From Streptomyces sp. BK340 (GTDB lineage Bacteria > Actinomycetota > Actinomycetes > Streptomycetales > Streptomycetaceae): 64,000 nt of DNA. A model generated the notes under the pieces. That model was given only the letters and a program-made list of their open reading frames with translations. It made no database searches and was not told where the DNA came from. The stretch spans positions 124,001-188,000 of the forward strand of contig NZ_VISR01000018.1 in assembly GCF_007827595.1 (NCBI RefSeq), given 5' to 3'. Position 1 is the first letter of the stretch. Every line of letters begins with the position of its first letter. A program made the position numbers and the translations under genes. Positions 50,913-59,018 of this stretch are shown one piece after another.

Positions 50913-51920
50913 TTACTCTGGGTTGTCCGCGAGTGATCTCGCCGCTCGGACGCAGTGGGCGAGCACCTGGCGTGCCCAGGCGGGGGAAGCGCCCGCGAGA
51001 CCGCACGCCGGGGTGACCGTGACCGCCTCCGCGAGCAACCCCGGATGCAGCCCCAGCCTGCGCCACAACGTCCTGACACCCATGACGCTACCGGCAGGGT
51101 CTGACAATGGGCCGTCCGTGCCCGGGACGACACCGGCGAACAACCGTGTACCGCCTTCCACGGCCTCGCCGATGGCGTCGTCGTCACGTTCGGTGAGGAG
51201 CGAGAAGTCGAAGGAGAGCGCGTCGGCTCCGGCCCGGCGCAGCAGGGCGAACGGGACGTCGGGCGCACAGGAGTGGACGACGACGGGTCCGCCCTCGTGC
51301 ACCCCGATGACGTCCCGCAGGGTGGCCTCCACGACCTGCCGGTCCACGGCCCGGTGCGTGCGGTAGCCGCTGGCGGTGCGGACCTGTCCGCGCAGCACGG
51401 CGGTGAGGGAGGGCTCGTCCAGCTGGAGGACCAGCCGGGCACCGGGGACGCGGCGCCGCATCTCGCCGAGGTGCAGCCGCAGGCCCTCCGCCAGCGAGCC
51501 GGCGAGGTCGCGGCAGGCGCCGGGGTCGGACAGGGCGGACTCGCCGTTCCTCAGTTCCAGGGCGGCGGCCAGCGTCCACGGTCCGACCGCCTGGACCTTG
51601 AGGTCGCCCTCGTAGCCCTGGGTGAACTCCTCCAGGGCGTCGAGGTCTTCCCCCAGCCAGGACCGGGCCCGCTTGGTGTCGCGGCCCGGCCGGTCACCGA
51701 TCCGCCAGCCGCTGGGCTCCACGCGCGCGTACAGCTCGACCAGCATGCCGGCGGTCCGTCCGATCATGTCGGCGCCGGGGCCTCGGGCGGGCAGCTCGGC
51801 CAGGAACGGAAAGTCCTCGACACTGCCGGTGACGGTCTTGGCGGCCTCCCGCGCGTCCCCTCCGGGCATGGACCCGATGCCGGTGGCGGAGCTGAAGGTG
51901 AAATGGCTGGTCTCGCTCAC
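50913..51920 (-). CDS. Cobalamin-independent methionine synthase C-terminal-domain-like protein
   Basis: The 335-residue protein corresponds to the catalytic half of MetE: TGIGSMPGGDAREAAKTV at the N-terminus, LQLDEPSLTAVLRG (substrate Asp-Glu), VVVHSCAPDVP with the zinc His-x-Cys, FDFSLL, and TPACGLAGASPAWARQ with the second zinc Cys. Free-standing proteins of this type transfer methyl groups from various donors; some lack methionine synthase activity. The GTG at 51920 has a weak ribosome-binding site. It is upstream of ligA and probably in one transcript. Confidence 0.9.
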   Translation of the reverse strand: MSETSHFTFSSATGIGSMPGGDAREAAKTVTGSVEDFPFLAELPARGPGADMIGRTAGMLVELYARVEPSGWRIGDRPGRDTKRARSWLGEDLDALEEFTQGYEGDLKVQAVGPWTLAAALELRNGESALSDPGACRDLAGSLAEGLRLHLGEMRRRVPGARLVLQLDEPSLTAVLRGQVRTASGYRTHRAVDRQVVEATLRDVIGVHEGGPVVVHSCAPDVPFALLRRAGADALSFDFSLLTERDDDAIGEAVEGGTRLFAGVVPGTDGPLSDPAGSVMGVRTLWRRLGLHPGLLAEAVTVTPACGLAGASPAWARQVLAHCVRAARSLADNPE

Positions 51921-51948
51921 CCCGGAAGCGTAAGCCGTCCGACGCACG

Positions 51949-51974
51949 AGGGGGCTCCGCCCCCCGGACCCCCT
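51949..51974. repeat. GC-rich interspersed element GGGGGC-TCC-GCCCCC plus CGGACCCCC
   Basis: A 6-bp hairpin followed by CCGGACCCCC. The same CCCCCCGGACCCCC stretch occurs at 6890-6904, where it enters the start of the phosphatase gene. I recall such sequences as frequent between streptomycete genes. Confidence 0.5.
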
Positions 51975-52095
51975 GCCTGTGCCCGCCCACCACCCGACTC
52001 GGTAGGCCGAGAAGTGGCCGCAGCATCGGGCCAGGTCAGCCGGGAAGCGAGAGCAGGGGTGGCGGGGGGCGAGGTCCTCCCGCCGTCATCCCCTG

Positions 52096-52785
52096 TCACC
52101 GCCCCGGTCGCACCGTCAGGTCGTTGACCTCCGCGTCCCCCGGCAGGTCCAGGGCCATCAGGATCGTCGTCGCGACCGACTCGGGGTCGATCCACCGGGC
52201 GGGGTCGTAGTCCTTGCCCTCCTGCTGGTGGACCTTCGCCTGCATGGGGCTGGCCGTGCGGCCGGGGTAGACGGAGGTCACACGGACGCCGTTGCCGTGC
52301 TCCTCATGGCGCAGGGAGTCGGCCAGGGCCTTCAGACCGTGTTTGGAGGCGGCGTACGCGGACCAGCCGGCGTGGGCGCTCAGGCCGGCACCGGAGTTGA
52401 CGAAGATCACATGGCCGCGGGCGGCGCGGAGCTGGGGCAGGAAGTGCCGGGTCAGCTCGGCCGGGGAGACCAGGTTGACGTTGAGCTGGTGGCGCCAGGT
52501 CTTGGGGGTCAGCTCGCCGACCTCGCCGAGGTCCACGACGCCGGCGATGTGCAGCAGCGAGTCGACCCGGTCCGGGAGCGTCTGGTGGGAGAACGCCCAG
52601 GAGAGCTTGTCGGGGTCGGCCAGGTCGCCCACCAGGGTGCGCGCCCCGGGGTACTCGGCGGCCAGCTCCTTCGCGCGGCCTGCGTCGCGCGCGTGCAGGA
52701 CGATCTCGTCCCCGCGCGCGTGCAGACGGCGGGCGACGGCCGCGCCGATGCCGGAACCGGCCCCGGTGATCACATGTGTAGCCAT
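52096..52785 (-). CDS. Short-chain dehydrogenase/reductase
   Basis: The 229-residue NAD(P)-dependent oxidoreductase has the nucleotide-binding motif TGAGSGIGAAVARRL (residues 7-21), the structural motif LHIAGVV in place of NNAG, and the catalytic Ser, Tyr and Lys in FVNSGAG and YAASKHGLKAL. VYPGRTASPM is the usual loop after the active site. The substrate is unknown. ATG 52785 (MATHVITGAG) is used; ATG 52794 adds three residues. It lies 16 nt after the LOG-family gene on the same strand. Confidence 0.92.
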   Translation of the reverse strand: MATHVITGAGSGIGAAVARRLHARGDEIVLHARDAGRAKELAAEYPGARTLVGDLADPDKLSWAFSHQTLPDRVDSLLHIAGVVDLGEVGELTPKTWRHQLNVNLVSPAELTRHFLPQLRAARGHVIFVNSGAGLSAHAGWSAYAASKHGLKALADSLRHEEHGNGVRVTSVYPGRTASPMQAKVHQQEGKDYDPARWIDPESVATTILMALDLPGDAEVNDLTVRPGR

Positions 52786-52801
52786 GCCCGCCATGTTCGC
52801 A

Positions 52802-53365
52802 TCATCCGGAGTGCGGACCCGCGGCGGCAGCCGCTGATGTCACAGCTTCCAGGTAGGCCAGTGCGGCGGCCGGCTCCTCGGCGAAGAAGACCAGCTCGGA
52901 CAGCGGGCGGGGCAGGAAACCCTCGTCCTCCATGCGGCGGAACTGCAGCTGGAGGCCGTCGTAGAAACCGGCCGTGTTCAGCAGCACCACCGGCTTCTCG
53001 GTGCGGCCGTGCTTCTTCAGCTCCAGGATCTCGGTGGCCTCGTCGAGCGTCCCGGTGCCGCCCACCATGATCACCACGGCGTCGGCCTTCTCCAGAAGCA
53101 GCTTCTTGCGTTCGGCGAGGTCGGCGGCGATGACCATCTCGTCCACGCCGGGCCGCGCCTTCGCCGCCAGGAACTCCACGGACACGCCCACCAGCCTGCC
53201 GCCCGCCTCGTGCACCCCGTCGGCGACCACCTTCATCAGGCCGACGTCGGATCCGCCCCAGACCAGGGTGTGCCCGCCCTTGCCGAGCAGCTTCGCGAAG
53301 TCGCGCGCGGGGCCCGTGTAGCGCTCGTCGAGGTCGGCGGCGGAGAGGAAGACGCAGATGTTCAT
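52802..53365 (-). CDS. LOG-family (TIGR00730) protein
   Basis: The 187-residue protein begins MNICVFLSAADLDERYTGPA and carries VWGGSDVGLMKVVADGVHEA and the phosphoribohydrolase motif VGGTGTLDEATEIL (a variant of PGGxGTxxE). LOG enzymes cleave cytokinin nucleotides to free base and ribose-5-phosphate; many bacterial members have unproven substrates. The first Pro of the motif is Val here. It is divergent from the DUF427 gene with a 51 bp gap. Confidence 0.9.
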   Translation of the reverse strand: MNICVFLSAADLDERYTGPARDFAKLLGKGGHTLVWGGSDVGLMKVVADGVHEAGGRLVGVSVEFLAAKARPGVDEMVIAADLAERKKLLLEKADAVVIMVGGTGTLDEATEILELKKHGRTEKPVVLLNTAGFYDGLQLQFRRMEDEGFLPRPLSELVFFAEEPAAALAYLEAVTSAAAAAGPHSG

Positions 53366-53416
53366 GTCCCCCACCGTACGCGGGAAGAAGTACGGGCCCG
53401 CGCGCGCTGTTCGGAC

Positions 53417-53740
53417 ATGACCACAGGACACACGATCACCATCGAAAAGGGCGGACAGCACGTGCGCGTGGTGCACGGCGACCAGGTGCTCGCGGAGACC
53501 GACCGTCCCCTCGTACTGCGCGAGACCGGCTCACCGGTGCGGTACTACATTCCCGCCGAGGACGTCCGCCTCGACCTGCTCACGCCCTCCGACACCCACA
53601 CCGTCTGCCCCTTCAAGGGCACCGCGTCCTACTGGTCGCTGCCGGACGCGCCCGACCTGGTGTGGGCGTACCCGGACCCGAAGCCCGGCGTGGCGGAGAT
53701 CAGGGACCACTACTGCTTCTACGAGGCCGACGTGTCGTGA
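53417..53740 (+). CDS. DUF427 family protein
   Basis: The 107-residue protein matches the small DUF427 beta-fold: HVRVVHGDQVLAETDRPLVL, PVRYYIPAEDVRLDLL, TVCPFKGTASYWSL and the C-terminal HYCFYEADV. The conserved CPFKG and Tyr/His residues suggest a ligand pocket, but the function is not established. It has no clear ribosome-binding sequence beyond GGAC. The hydrolase gene follows 37 nt downstream. Confidence 0.9.
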   Translation: MTTGHTITIEKGGQHVRVVHGDQVLAETDRPLVLRETGSPVRYYIPAEDVRLDLLTPSDTHTVCPFKGTASYWSLPDAPDLVWAYPDPKPGVAEIRDHYCFYEADVS

Positions 53741-53777
53741 CCGCTGAAATCCGTGCCGTACGGCAGTCTGCACCGGC

Positions 53778-54560
53778 ATGGACAAGATGACGACTTCCCG
53801 CGACGGCACCTCCCTCGCGTACGGAGTGATCGGCCAGGGGCCGACGGTGATCCTGGTGAGCGGCGCGATGTCCACAGGCGGCACCGTGACGCCCCTGGCG
53901 CACCGTCTGGCGGACCGCTGCACGGCCGTCGTCTACGACCGCAGGGGCCGCGGCGAGAGCGGTGACACCACGCCGTACGCGGTGCAGCGCGAGGTCGAGG
54001 ACCTGGCCGCGCTGATCGAGGCGGTGGGCGGTGCGCAGGCGCTGTTCGGGGTCTCCTCGGGTGGTGCGCTGGTGCTGGAGGCGGCGGCGAGCGGCCTGCC
54101 GGTGCGTCAGGCCGCCGTGTACGAGGTGCCGTTCGCGGACTTCCTGGACGGCGGCGCCGAGCGGGAGGCCGCGTACAAGGAGAACCTGAACCAGGCGCTC
54201 GCCGAGGGCCGGCGCGGGGACGCGGTGGAGCTGTTCCTGCGGCTGACGGGCCTGGGCGAGGAGATGATCCGGGGCGCGCGTCAGTCGCCCATGTGGGCCG
54301 GCATGGAGGCCGTCGCACCGAGCCTGGCGTACGACGACGCGGTCATGGGCGACGGCCTGCTGCCGCGCGAGCGGCTGTCCGGGATCTCCGTGCCGGTCCT
54401 CGTGGCCGCGGGCGGGGCGAGCCCCGCGTGGATGCTCGAAGCGAACCGCGCGCTCGCGCAGGCGCTGCCCCAGAGCACGTACCAGGTGCTGGAGGGGCAG
54501 ACCCACATGGTGGAACCGGCGGTCCTCGGCCCGGTGCTGGCCGAGTTCCTCACCCGGTGA
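53778..54560 (+). CDS. Alpha/beta hydrolase
   Basis: The 260-residue protein has VILVSGAMSTGG in place of the HG oxyanion motif, YDRRGRGESGDT, the Ser nucleophile elbow FGVSSGGALVLE, and EGQTHMVEPA supplying the catalytic His. Family members include small esterases; the substrate is unknown. ATG 53778 or 53787 (MTTSRDG) may be the start. It is convergent with mnmA, with 9 nt between stops. Confidence 0.85.
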   Translation: MDKMTTSRDGTSLAYGVIGQGPTVILVSGAMSTGGTVTPLAHRLADRCTAVVYDRRGRGESGDTTPYAVQREVEDLAALIEAVGGAQALFGVSSGGALVLEAAASGLPVRQAAVYEVPFADFLDGGAEREAAYKENLNQALAEGRRGDAVELFLRLTGLGEEMIRGARQSPMWAGMEAVAPSLAYDDAVMGDGLLPRERLSGISVPVLVAAGGASPAWMLEANRALAQALPQSTYQVLEGQTHMVEPAVLGPVLAEFLTR

Positions 54561-54569
54561 GCGGGCCGC

Positions 54570-55700
54570 TCAGACCGCCGCTGCCGCGGCCCGTACGGTC
54601 GACGCGATCGTCGCCGAGCCGACGACGCGCGTGCCGTCGTACAGGACGATCGCCTGGCCCGGGGCGACGCCCCGGACCGGCTCGGTGAAGCTGACGCGCA
54701 GTTCGCCGTCGACGAGTTCCGCGGTGACCTCGGTCTCGCCGCCGTGGGCACGGAGCTGGGCGGTGTAGGTGCCGGGGCCGGACGGGGCGCCGCCGCACCA
54801 GCGCGGCTTGATCGCCGTCAGCGCGGTGACGTCCAGGGCGGCGGCCGGGCCCACGGTCACGGTGTTGTTCACCGGGGAGATGTCGAGGACGTAGCGCGGC
54901 TTGCCGTCGGCGGCCGGGTTGCCGATGCGCAGCCCCTTGCGCTGGCCGATCGTGAAGCCGTACGCGCCCTCGTGCGTGCCCACCTTGGCGCCGGACTCGT
55001 CGACGATGTCGCCCTCGGCCTTGCCGAGCCGCTGGGCCAGGAAGCCCTGGGTGTCGCCGTCGGCGATGAAGCAGATGTCGTGCGAGTCGGGCTTCTTGGC
55101 GACCGCCAGGCCCCGGCGCTCGGCCTCCGCGCGGATCTCCTCCTTGGTGGTGACCGTGTCGCCGAGCGGGAACAGCGCGTGGGCGAGCTGCTTCTCGTCC
55201 AGGACGCCGAGGACGTACGACTGGTCCTTGGCCATGTCGGAGGCGCGGTGCAGCTCGCGGGAGCCGTCCTCCTTGACGATCACCTGCGCGTAGTGGCCGG
55301 TGCAGACGGCGTCGAAACCGAGGGCCAGCGCCTTGTCCAGCAGCGCGGCGAACTTGATCTTCTCGTTGCAGCGCAGGCAGGGGTTCGGGGTGCGGCCGGC
55401 CTCGTACTCGGCGATGAAGTCCTCGACGACGTCCTCGCGGAAGCGGTCGGCGAGGTCCCAGACGTAGAACGGGATGCCGATGACGTCGGCGGCGCGGCGG
55501 GCGTCGCGCGAGTCCTCGATGGTGCAGCAGCCCCGCGCGCCGGTGCGGAAGGACTGGGGGTTCGCGGAGAGCGCGAGATGGACGCCGGTGACGTCGTGGC
55601 CGGCTTCCGCGGCCCGCGCGGCGGCGACGGCGGAGTCGACCCCACCGGACATGGCGGCGAGGACGCGGAGGGGGCGGGGGCGCTGCGGGGTGTCAGTCAT
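54570..55700 (-). CDS. mnmA: tRNA-specific 2-thiouridylase
   Basis: The 376-residue enzyme adds sulfur to C2 of uridine-34 in Glu, Gln and Lys tRNAs. The PP-loop ATP site is AAMSGGVDSAVAAARA (about residues 15-30). The two catalytic cysteines are in NPCLRCNEKIKF and SHDICFIADGD. GFTIGQRKGLRIG is the tRNA-binding domain. The sulfur donor is a cysteine desulfurase, and one is encoded 0.8 kb upstream on the same strand. The start at 55700 gives MTDTPQRPRPLRV. Confidence 0.96.
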   Translation of the reverse strand: MTDTPQRPRPLRVLAAMSGGVDSAVAAARAAEAGHDVTGVHLALSANPQSFRTGARGCCTIEDSRDARRAADVIGIPFYVWDLADRFREDVVEDFIAEYEAGRTPNPCLRCNEKIKFAALLDKALALGFDAVCTGHYAQVIVKEDGSRELHRASDMAKDQSYVLGVLDEKQLAHALFPLGDTVTTKEEIRAEAERRGLAVAKKPDSHDICFIADGDTQGFLAQRLGKAEGDIVDESGAKVGTHEGAYGFTIGQRKGLRIGNPAADGKPRYVLDISPVNNTVTVGPAAALDVTALTAIKPRWCGGAPSGPGTYTAQLRAHGGETEVTAELVDGELRVSFTEPVRGVAPGQAIVLYDGTRVVGSATIASTVRAAAAAV

Positions 55701-55759
55701 AGCCCTTCCAGAGTACGGGGCGCGGGAACCGCGGCCGCCGGATATCCGTTGACGATCAC

Positions 55760-56434
55760 ATGGGGGTGACGCCTGAGGAGACGACCGGGGTGCCGGCGAA
55801 GGACGGGGACCGGCGGCTGGGGCGGCGTGCCCTGCTCATCGGCGGGGCCGCGGCCGCCGTGGGTACGGCCGTGCTGGCCCGGGACGAGCTGTCCCGGCTG
55901 TGGTGGCGGCTGCCCGGGGTGGAGAAGCGGCGGGTGGCCGGGGCCGTCGACTTCCGGGGCGCGCGCTGGGTGCCGGCCTCGGCGGCGAACTACCGGCGGG
56001 CGGACCGGCCGGACGACTACCGCATCGACCGGGTGGTCATCCATGTCACCCAGGGCGGGTACTCGTCGGCGGTGCAGGTCTTCCAGGACCCCGCGCACGG
56101 TGCGGCGGCGCACTACATCGTGCGCGAGGACGGCCGGATCACCCAGCTGATCCGGGAGCTGGACGTGGCCTTCCACGCGGGCAACCGGGAGTACAACGAG
56201 CGCAGCGTCGGCATCGAGCACGAGGGCTTCGTGGAGGACCCCTCCTCCTTCACGGACGCGATGTACGCGGCCTCTGCGCGGCTGACGGCGGCGATATGCG
56301 GGCGTTACGGCATACCCGTCGACCGGGAGCACGTCATCGGGCACGTGGAGGTGCCGGGGACGGACCACACGGACCCCGGGCGCCACTGGGACTGGGACCG
56401 CTACCTGGGGTTGGTCCGGCGGGCGCGGGCCTGA
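55760..56434 (+). CDS. Exported N-acetylmuramoyl-L-alanine amidase (Amidase_2/PGRP)
   Basis: The 224-residue protein begins with a Tat-like signal (RRLGRRALLIGGAAAAVGTA). The amidase domain runs from residue about 88: VVIHVTQGGYSSAVQ with a zinc His, AHYIVREDGRITQLI, AFHAGNREYNERSVGIEHEG, and HVEVPGTDHTDPGRHW with the last zinc His. It should cleave the amide between MurNAc and the stem peptide in the cell wall. It lies on the opposite strand between mnmA and the cysteine desulfurase gene. Its start is 59 nt from the mnmA start. Confidence 0.92.
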   Translation: MGVTPEETTGVPAKDGDRRLGRRALLIGGAAAAVGTAVLARDELSRLWWRLPGVEKRRVAGAVDFRGARWVPASAANYRRADRPDDYRIDRVVIHVTQGGYSSAVQVFQDPAHGAAAHYIVREDGRITQLIRELDVAFHAGNREYNERSVGIEHEGFVEDPSSFTDAMYAASARLTAAICGRYGIPVDREHVIGHVEVPGTDHTDPGRHWDWDRYLGLVRRARA

Positions 56435-56469
56435 GGCGTCACGCCGGGCCCGCACCGGCTGCGCCGCCG

Positions 56470-57639
56470 CTACGTCAGCCCCGCCGCGCGGGCCCGCTCC
56501 ACGGCCGGCCCGATCGCCTTGGCGAGGGCGTCGACGTCGGCGTCCGTGGAGGTGTGGCCGAGGGAGAAGCGCAGGGTGCCGCGGGCCAGGTCCGGGTCGG
56601 TGCCGGTGGCCAGCAGGACGTGGCTGGGCTGGGCGACGCCCGCGGTGCAGGCGGAGCCGGTGGAGCACTCGATGCCCTGGGCGTCCAGCAGGAGCAGCAG
56701 GGAGTCGCCCTCGCAGCCCGGGAAGGTGAAGTGGGCGTTGGCCGGGAGGCGGCCCCCGGGTGCCGGGTCGCCGCCGAGGATGGCGTCCGGCACCGCCGCG
56801 CGGACGGCGTCGACCAGCCGGTCCCGCAGGGCGCCGATCTCGCGGGCGAACCGCTCCTGTTGCCCGGCGGCGACGCGGGCGGCCACCGCGAACGAGGCGA
56901 CGGCGGGGACGTCGAGGGTGCCGGAGCGGACGTGGCGTTCCTGGCCGCCACCGTGCAGGACGGGTACGGGGGTGTGCTCGCGGCCGAGAAGCAGCGCCCC
57001 GATGCCGTACGGGCCGCCGATCTTGTGGGCCGACACCGTCATCGCGGCGAGGCCGGAGGTGCCGAAGTCGACCGGGAGCTGCCCGAAGGCCTGGACCGCG
57101 TCGGCATGCAGGGGGATGCCGAACTCGCCCGCGACGTCGGCGAGTTCACGGACCGGCAGGATGGTGCCGATCTCGTTGTTGGCCCACATCACGGTGGCCA
57201 GGGCGACGTCCTCGGGGTTGCGGGCGATGGCCTCGCGCAGGGCCTCGGGGTGGACGCGGCCGTAGGAGTCGACGGGGAGGTACTCGACGGTGGCGCCCTC
57301 GTGTTCGCCGAGCCAGTGCACGGCGTCGAGTACGGCGTGGTGCTCGACGGGGCTGGCCAGGACGCGGGTGCGGGCCGGGTCGGCCTGGCGGCGGGACCAG
57401 TACAGGCCCTTCACCGCGAGGTTGTCGGCCTCGGTGCCGCCCGAGGTGAGGACCACCTCGCTGGGGCGGGCGCCCAGTGCTTCGGCAAGGGTTTCGCGGG
57501 ACTCCTCGACCGTGCGGCGGGCCCGGCGGCCGGAGGCGTGCAGGGAGGACGCGTTGCCGGTGATGCTCAGCTGGGCGGTCAGGGCCTCTGCCGCCTCCGG
57601 GAGCATCGGTGTCGTGGCGGCGTGGTCGAGGTAAGCCAT
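56470..57639 (-). CDS. Cysteine desulfurase
   Basis: The 389-residue PLP enzyme takes sulfur from cysteine as an enzyme persulfide. MAYLDHAATTPMLPEA, the PLP lysine Lys206 (SAHKIGGPYG), EHHAVL and the active Cys331 in STGSACTAGVAQPS are visible. The short SACTAG loop resembles the NifS/IscS group. Together with MnmA it probably feeds tRNA thiolation and possibly Fe-S assembly. A 755 nt repeat block lies upstream. Confidence 0.95.
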   Translation of the reverse strand: MAYLDHAATTPMLPEAAEALTAQLSITGNASSLHASGRRARRTVEESRETLAEALGARPSEVVLTSGGTEADNLAVKGLYWSRRQADPARTRVLASPVEHHAVLDAVHWLGEHEGATVEYLPVDSYGRVHPEALREAIARNPEDVALATVMWANNEIGTILPVRELADVAGEFGIPLHADAVQAFGQLPVDFGTSGLAAMTVSAHKIGGPYGIGALLLGREHTPVPVLHGGGQERHVRSGTLDVPAVASFAVAARVAAGQQERFAREIGALRDRLVDAVRAAVPDAILGGDPAPGGRLPANAHFTFPGCEGDSLLLLLDAQGIECSTGSACTAGVAQPSHVLLATGTDPDLARGTLRFSLGHTSTDADVDALAKAIGPAVERARAAGLT

Positions 57640-57728
57640 GGTGAGCCCGATTCTACGAGCCCTTGCGGTGGGGCTTGCCCACGGAGTGCCGTGCGGCGCC
57701 TTGCGGGGGGGACGAGCGCGGCTCGCCT

Positions 57729-57874
57729 CGGCTTCGGGCTCGGCTCATGTCGGTTGCGGGTTCGGCTCATACCGGCTGCGGGCGCGGCGCCTGGGCTGCA
57801 AGTGCGGCCTACGTCGGCTGCGGGTGCGGCTCGCGTGGGCTGCGGGTGCACCTGGCGTGGGCTGCACCTGGCGT
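57729..57874. repeat. Degenerate 22-bp tandem repeat, about 6.5 units
   Basis: Units begin at 57729, 57751, 57773, 57795, 57815, 57837 and 57859. A typical unit is CGGCTGCGGGTGCGGCTCGC plus two bases. One unit is 20 nt and the last is cut to 16 nt. Divergence rises toward the ends. Confidence 0.75.
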
Positions 57875-58014
57875 CGGTGATGGCATGCCCGGCACTGTCG
57901 GCCGTGCCCACCCGTTCCGCCCCGCGGAACGTCTGCCCACGGCGGTCGGCGACATGGCGGCCGGGGGTCCGGCGGACGGCGATCGTCGCCACGGCGGCCG
58001 ACGGCACAGCGGTC

Positions 58015-58049
58015 GGCGATGCGTCGCCACGAGGTCGGCGGTACAACGG
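58015..58049. repeat. 35-bp direct repeat, first copy
   Basis: GGCGATGCGTCGCCACGAGG continues TCGGCGGTACAACGG. It matches 58252-58286 in 33 of 35 positions. The centre GGCGATGCGTCGCC is itself a palindrome-like stem. Confidence 0.75.
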
Positions 58050-58251
58050 TCGGCGGTCGACAGTGCGTGGCCACGACGGTCGGCGACACGGCAGCCAGAA
58101 GTCCGGCAGTCGGCGATACGTCACCCCACAGCGGCCGGAAGTCCGGCGGTCGGTGGTGGGTCGCCCCAGCGCAGTCGGCGGTGCGGCGGTGCGGCGGGTG
58201 CCTCGCTGCGGCGGTCGGCGGTACCGGGGACGGCGATGCGGTCGATGGTGC

Positions 58252-58286
58252 GGCGATGCGTCGCCACGAGGTCGGCGATACAGCGG
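58252..58286. repeat. 35-bp direct repeat, second copy
   Basis: Same orientation as the copy 237 bp upstream, with two substitutions in the tail (TCGGCGATACAGCGG). Confidence 0.75.
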
Positions 58287-58394
58287 CTCGCGGTGATTCG
58301 CCACGGCGGTCGACGGCGCGACGACCTGCGCTGCTGTGCGGCAGTGCCCCGTCGTCCTCGGGGCCCTGGCTTCTTCGGGTGTTGCCGGTCGGGC

Positions 58395-58673
58395 TCAGAG
58401 GCTCCAGGACACCGTGTGGGACATCTCCATGGCGATCGCCAGGACTGCCAGGTCCGCGATGCCCAGGGTCAGGCCCAGGTAGGCGCGGCCGCGTCGGGTC
58501 GTGCCGCGCCAGAGGGCGACCGCGGCCAGGGCGATGGCGATCGGGCCGAGGAAGAGGTTGAGGACGAGCAGGCCGAGAAGGCCGAGGATGAAGGACGCCA
58601 CGGCCATCCCGTCGGCGTCCCGCGCCTGCGGGCGGGTGTCGGTGCGGCCGGTGGCCGGTGCAGTGAGTTGCAT
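58395..58673 (-). CDS. DUF4190-type small membrane protein
   Basis: The 92-residue protein has a hydrophilic N-terminus, then two hydrophobic segments typical of DUF4190: GMAVASFILGLLGLLVLNLF (residues 22-41) and YLGLTLGIADLAVLAIAM. GGAGCTG lies 10 nt before the ATG. Function unknown. It follows the 55-residue membrane protein gene by 32 nt. Confidence 0.85.
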   Translation of the reverse strand: MQLTAPATGRTDTRPQARDADGMAVASFILGLLGLLVLNLFLGPIAIALAAVALWRGTTRRGRAYLGLTLGIADLAVLAIAMEMSHTVSWSL

Positions 58674-58705
58674 GGTGCTCAGCTCCTGGAAATCGTTCCG
58701 GAAGG

Positions 58706-58873
58706 TCAGTCGACCGAGGTGCCGCGGCGGCGGCTGTGGCGCTCGCGGATCGCGAAGACGGCGAGCCAGGCGGCGATGAAAGCGGCCGCGGTGACGGTGA
58801 CGGTCAGCGGTACGTGAGCGACGGTGCCCAGTACGACGCCGAGCAGCATGAGTGCGACGACGAGGAACAACAT
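58706..58873 (-). CDS. Small membrane protein of 55 residues
   Basis: The ATG at 58871-58873 follows GGAGGGGGG and encodes MLFLVVALMLLGVVLGTVAH, a second hydrophobic stretch (VTVTAAAFIAAWLAVFAIRE) and a basic tail ERHSRRRGTSVD. No known family is recognised. It is divergent from the TetR gene across the AACAGTTGT operators, so it and the DUF4190 gene are the likely targets. Confidence 0.8.
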   Translation of the reverse strand: MLFLVVALMLLGVVLGTVAHVPLTVTVTAAAFIAAWLAVFAIRERHSRRRGTSVD

Positions 58874-58926
58874 GGGATCAGATCCCCCCTCCGAGATGCC
58901 TTGGGTCTGGCTCCTGTGAAGTTTCG

Positions 58927-59010
58927 GTGAACAGTTGTAGTAACAGTTGTTCACTGACTTTGAGTCTAGCGCCTCCGGCGGCTTTAAAATTCCAGAGAAC
59001 AGTTGTTAAC
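58927..59010. promoter_or_regulatory. TetR operators based on AACAGTTGT
   Basis: GTGAACA (58927-58933) and TGTTCAC (58948-58954) bound a palindrome that contains AACAGTTGT twice. A third GAACAGTTGTTAAC is at 58997-59010, just before the TetR start. A promoter TTGAGT (58960-58965), 19 nt, TAAAAT (58985-58990) lies between them, so binding would occlude transcription both ways. Confidence 0.8.
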
Positions 59011-59018
59011 TGGATGAC

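Larger units (their letters stand above)
57640..58394. other. Non-coding, repeat-rich 0.75 kb block
   Basis: No gene is supported here. Frames on both strands are open but encode low-complexity Arg/Pro/Ala-rich or Gly/Cys-rich peptides without ribosome-binding sites. The left part is a 22-bp tandem array. The right part is built on GTCGGCG words (about nine exact copies) and a 35-bp duplicated unit. Confidence 0.7.

Noticed and set aside
57729..57874. Possible CRISPR array in the repeat block
   Set aside because: Units are contiguous 22-bp tandem copies without unique spacers, and no cas genes are near.
57579..58304. A 241-codon minus-strand frame with repeated YRRP motifs in the repeat block
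   Set aside because: It arises from the tandem repeats, overlaps the desulfurase start in another frame, and has no ribosome-binding site.
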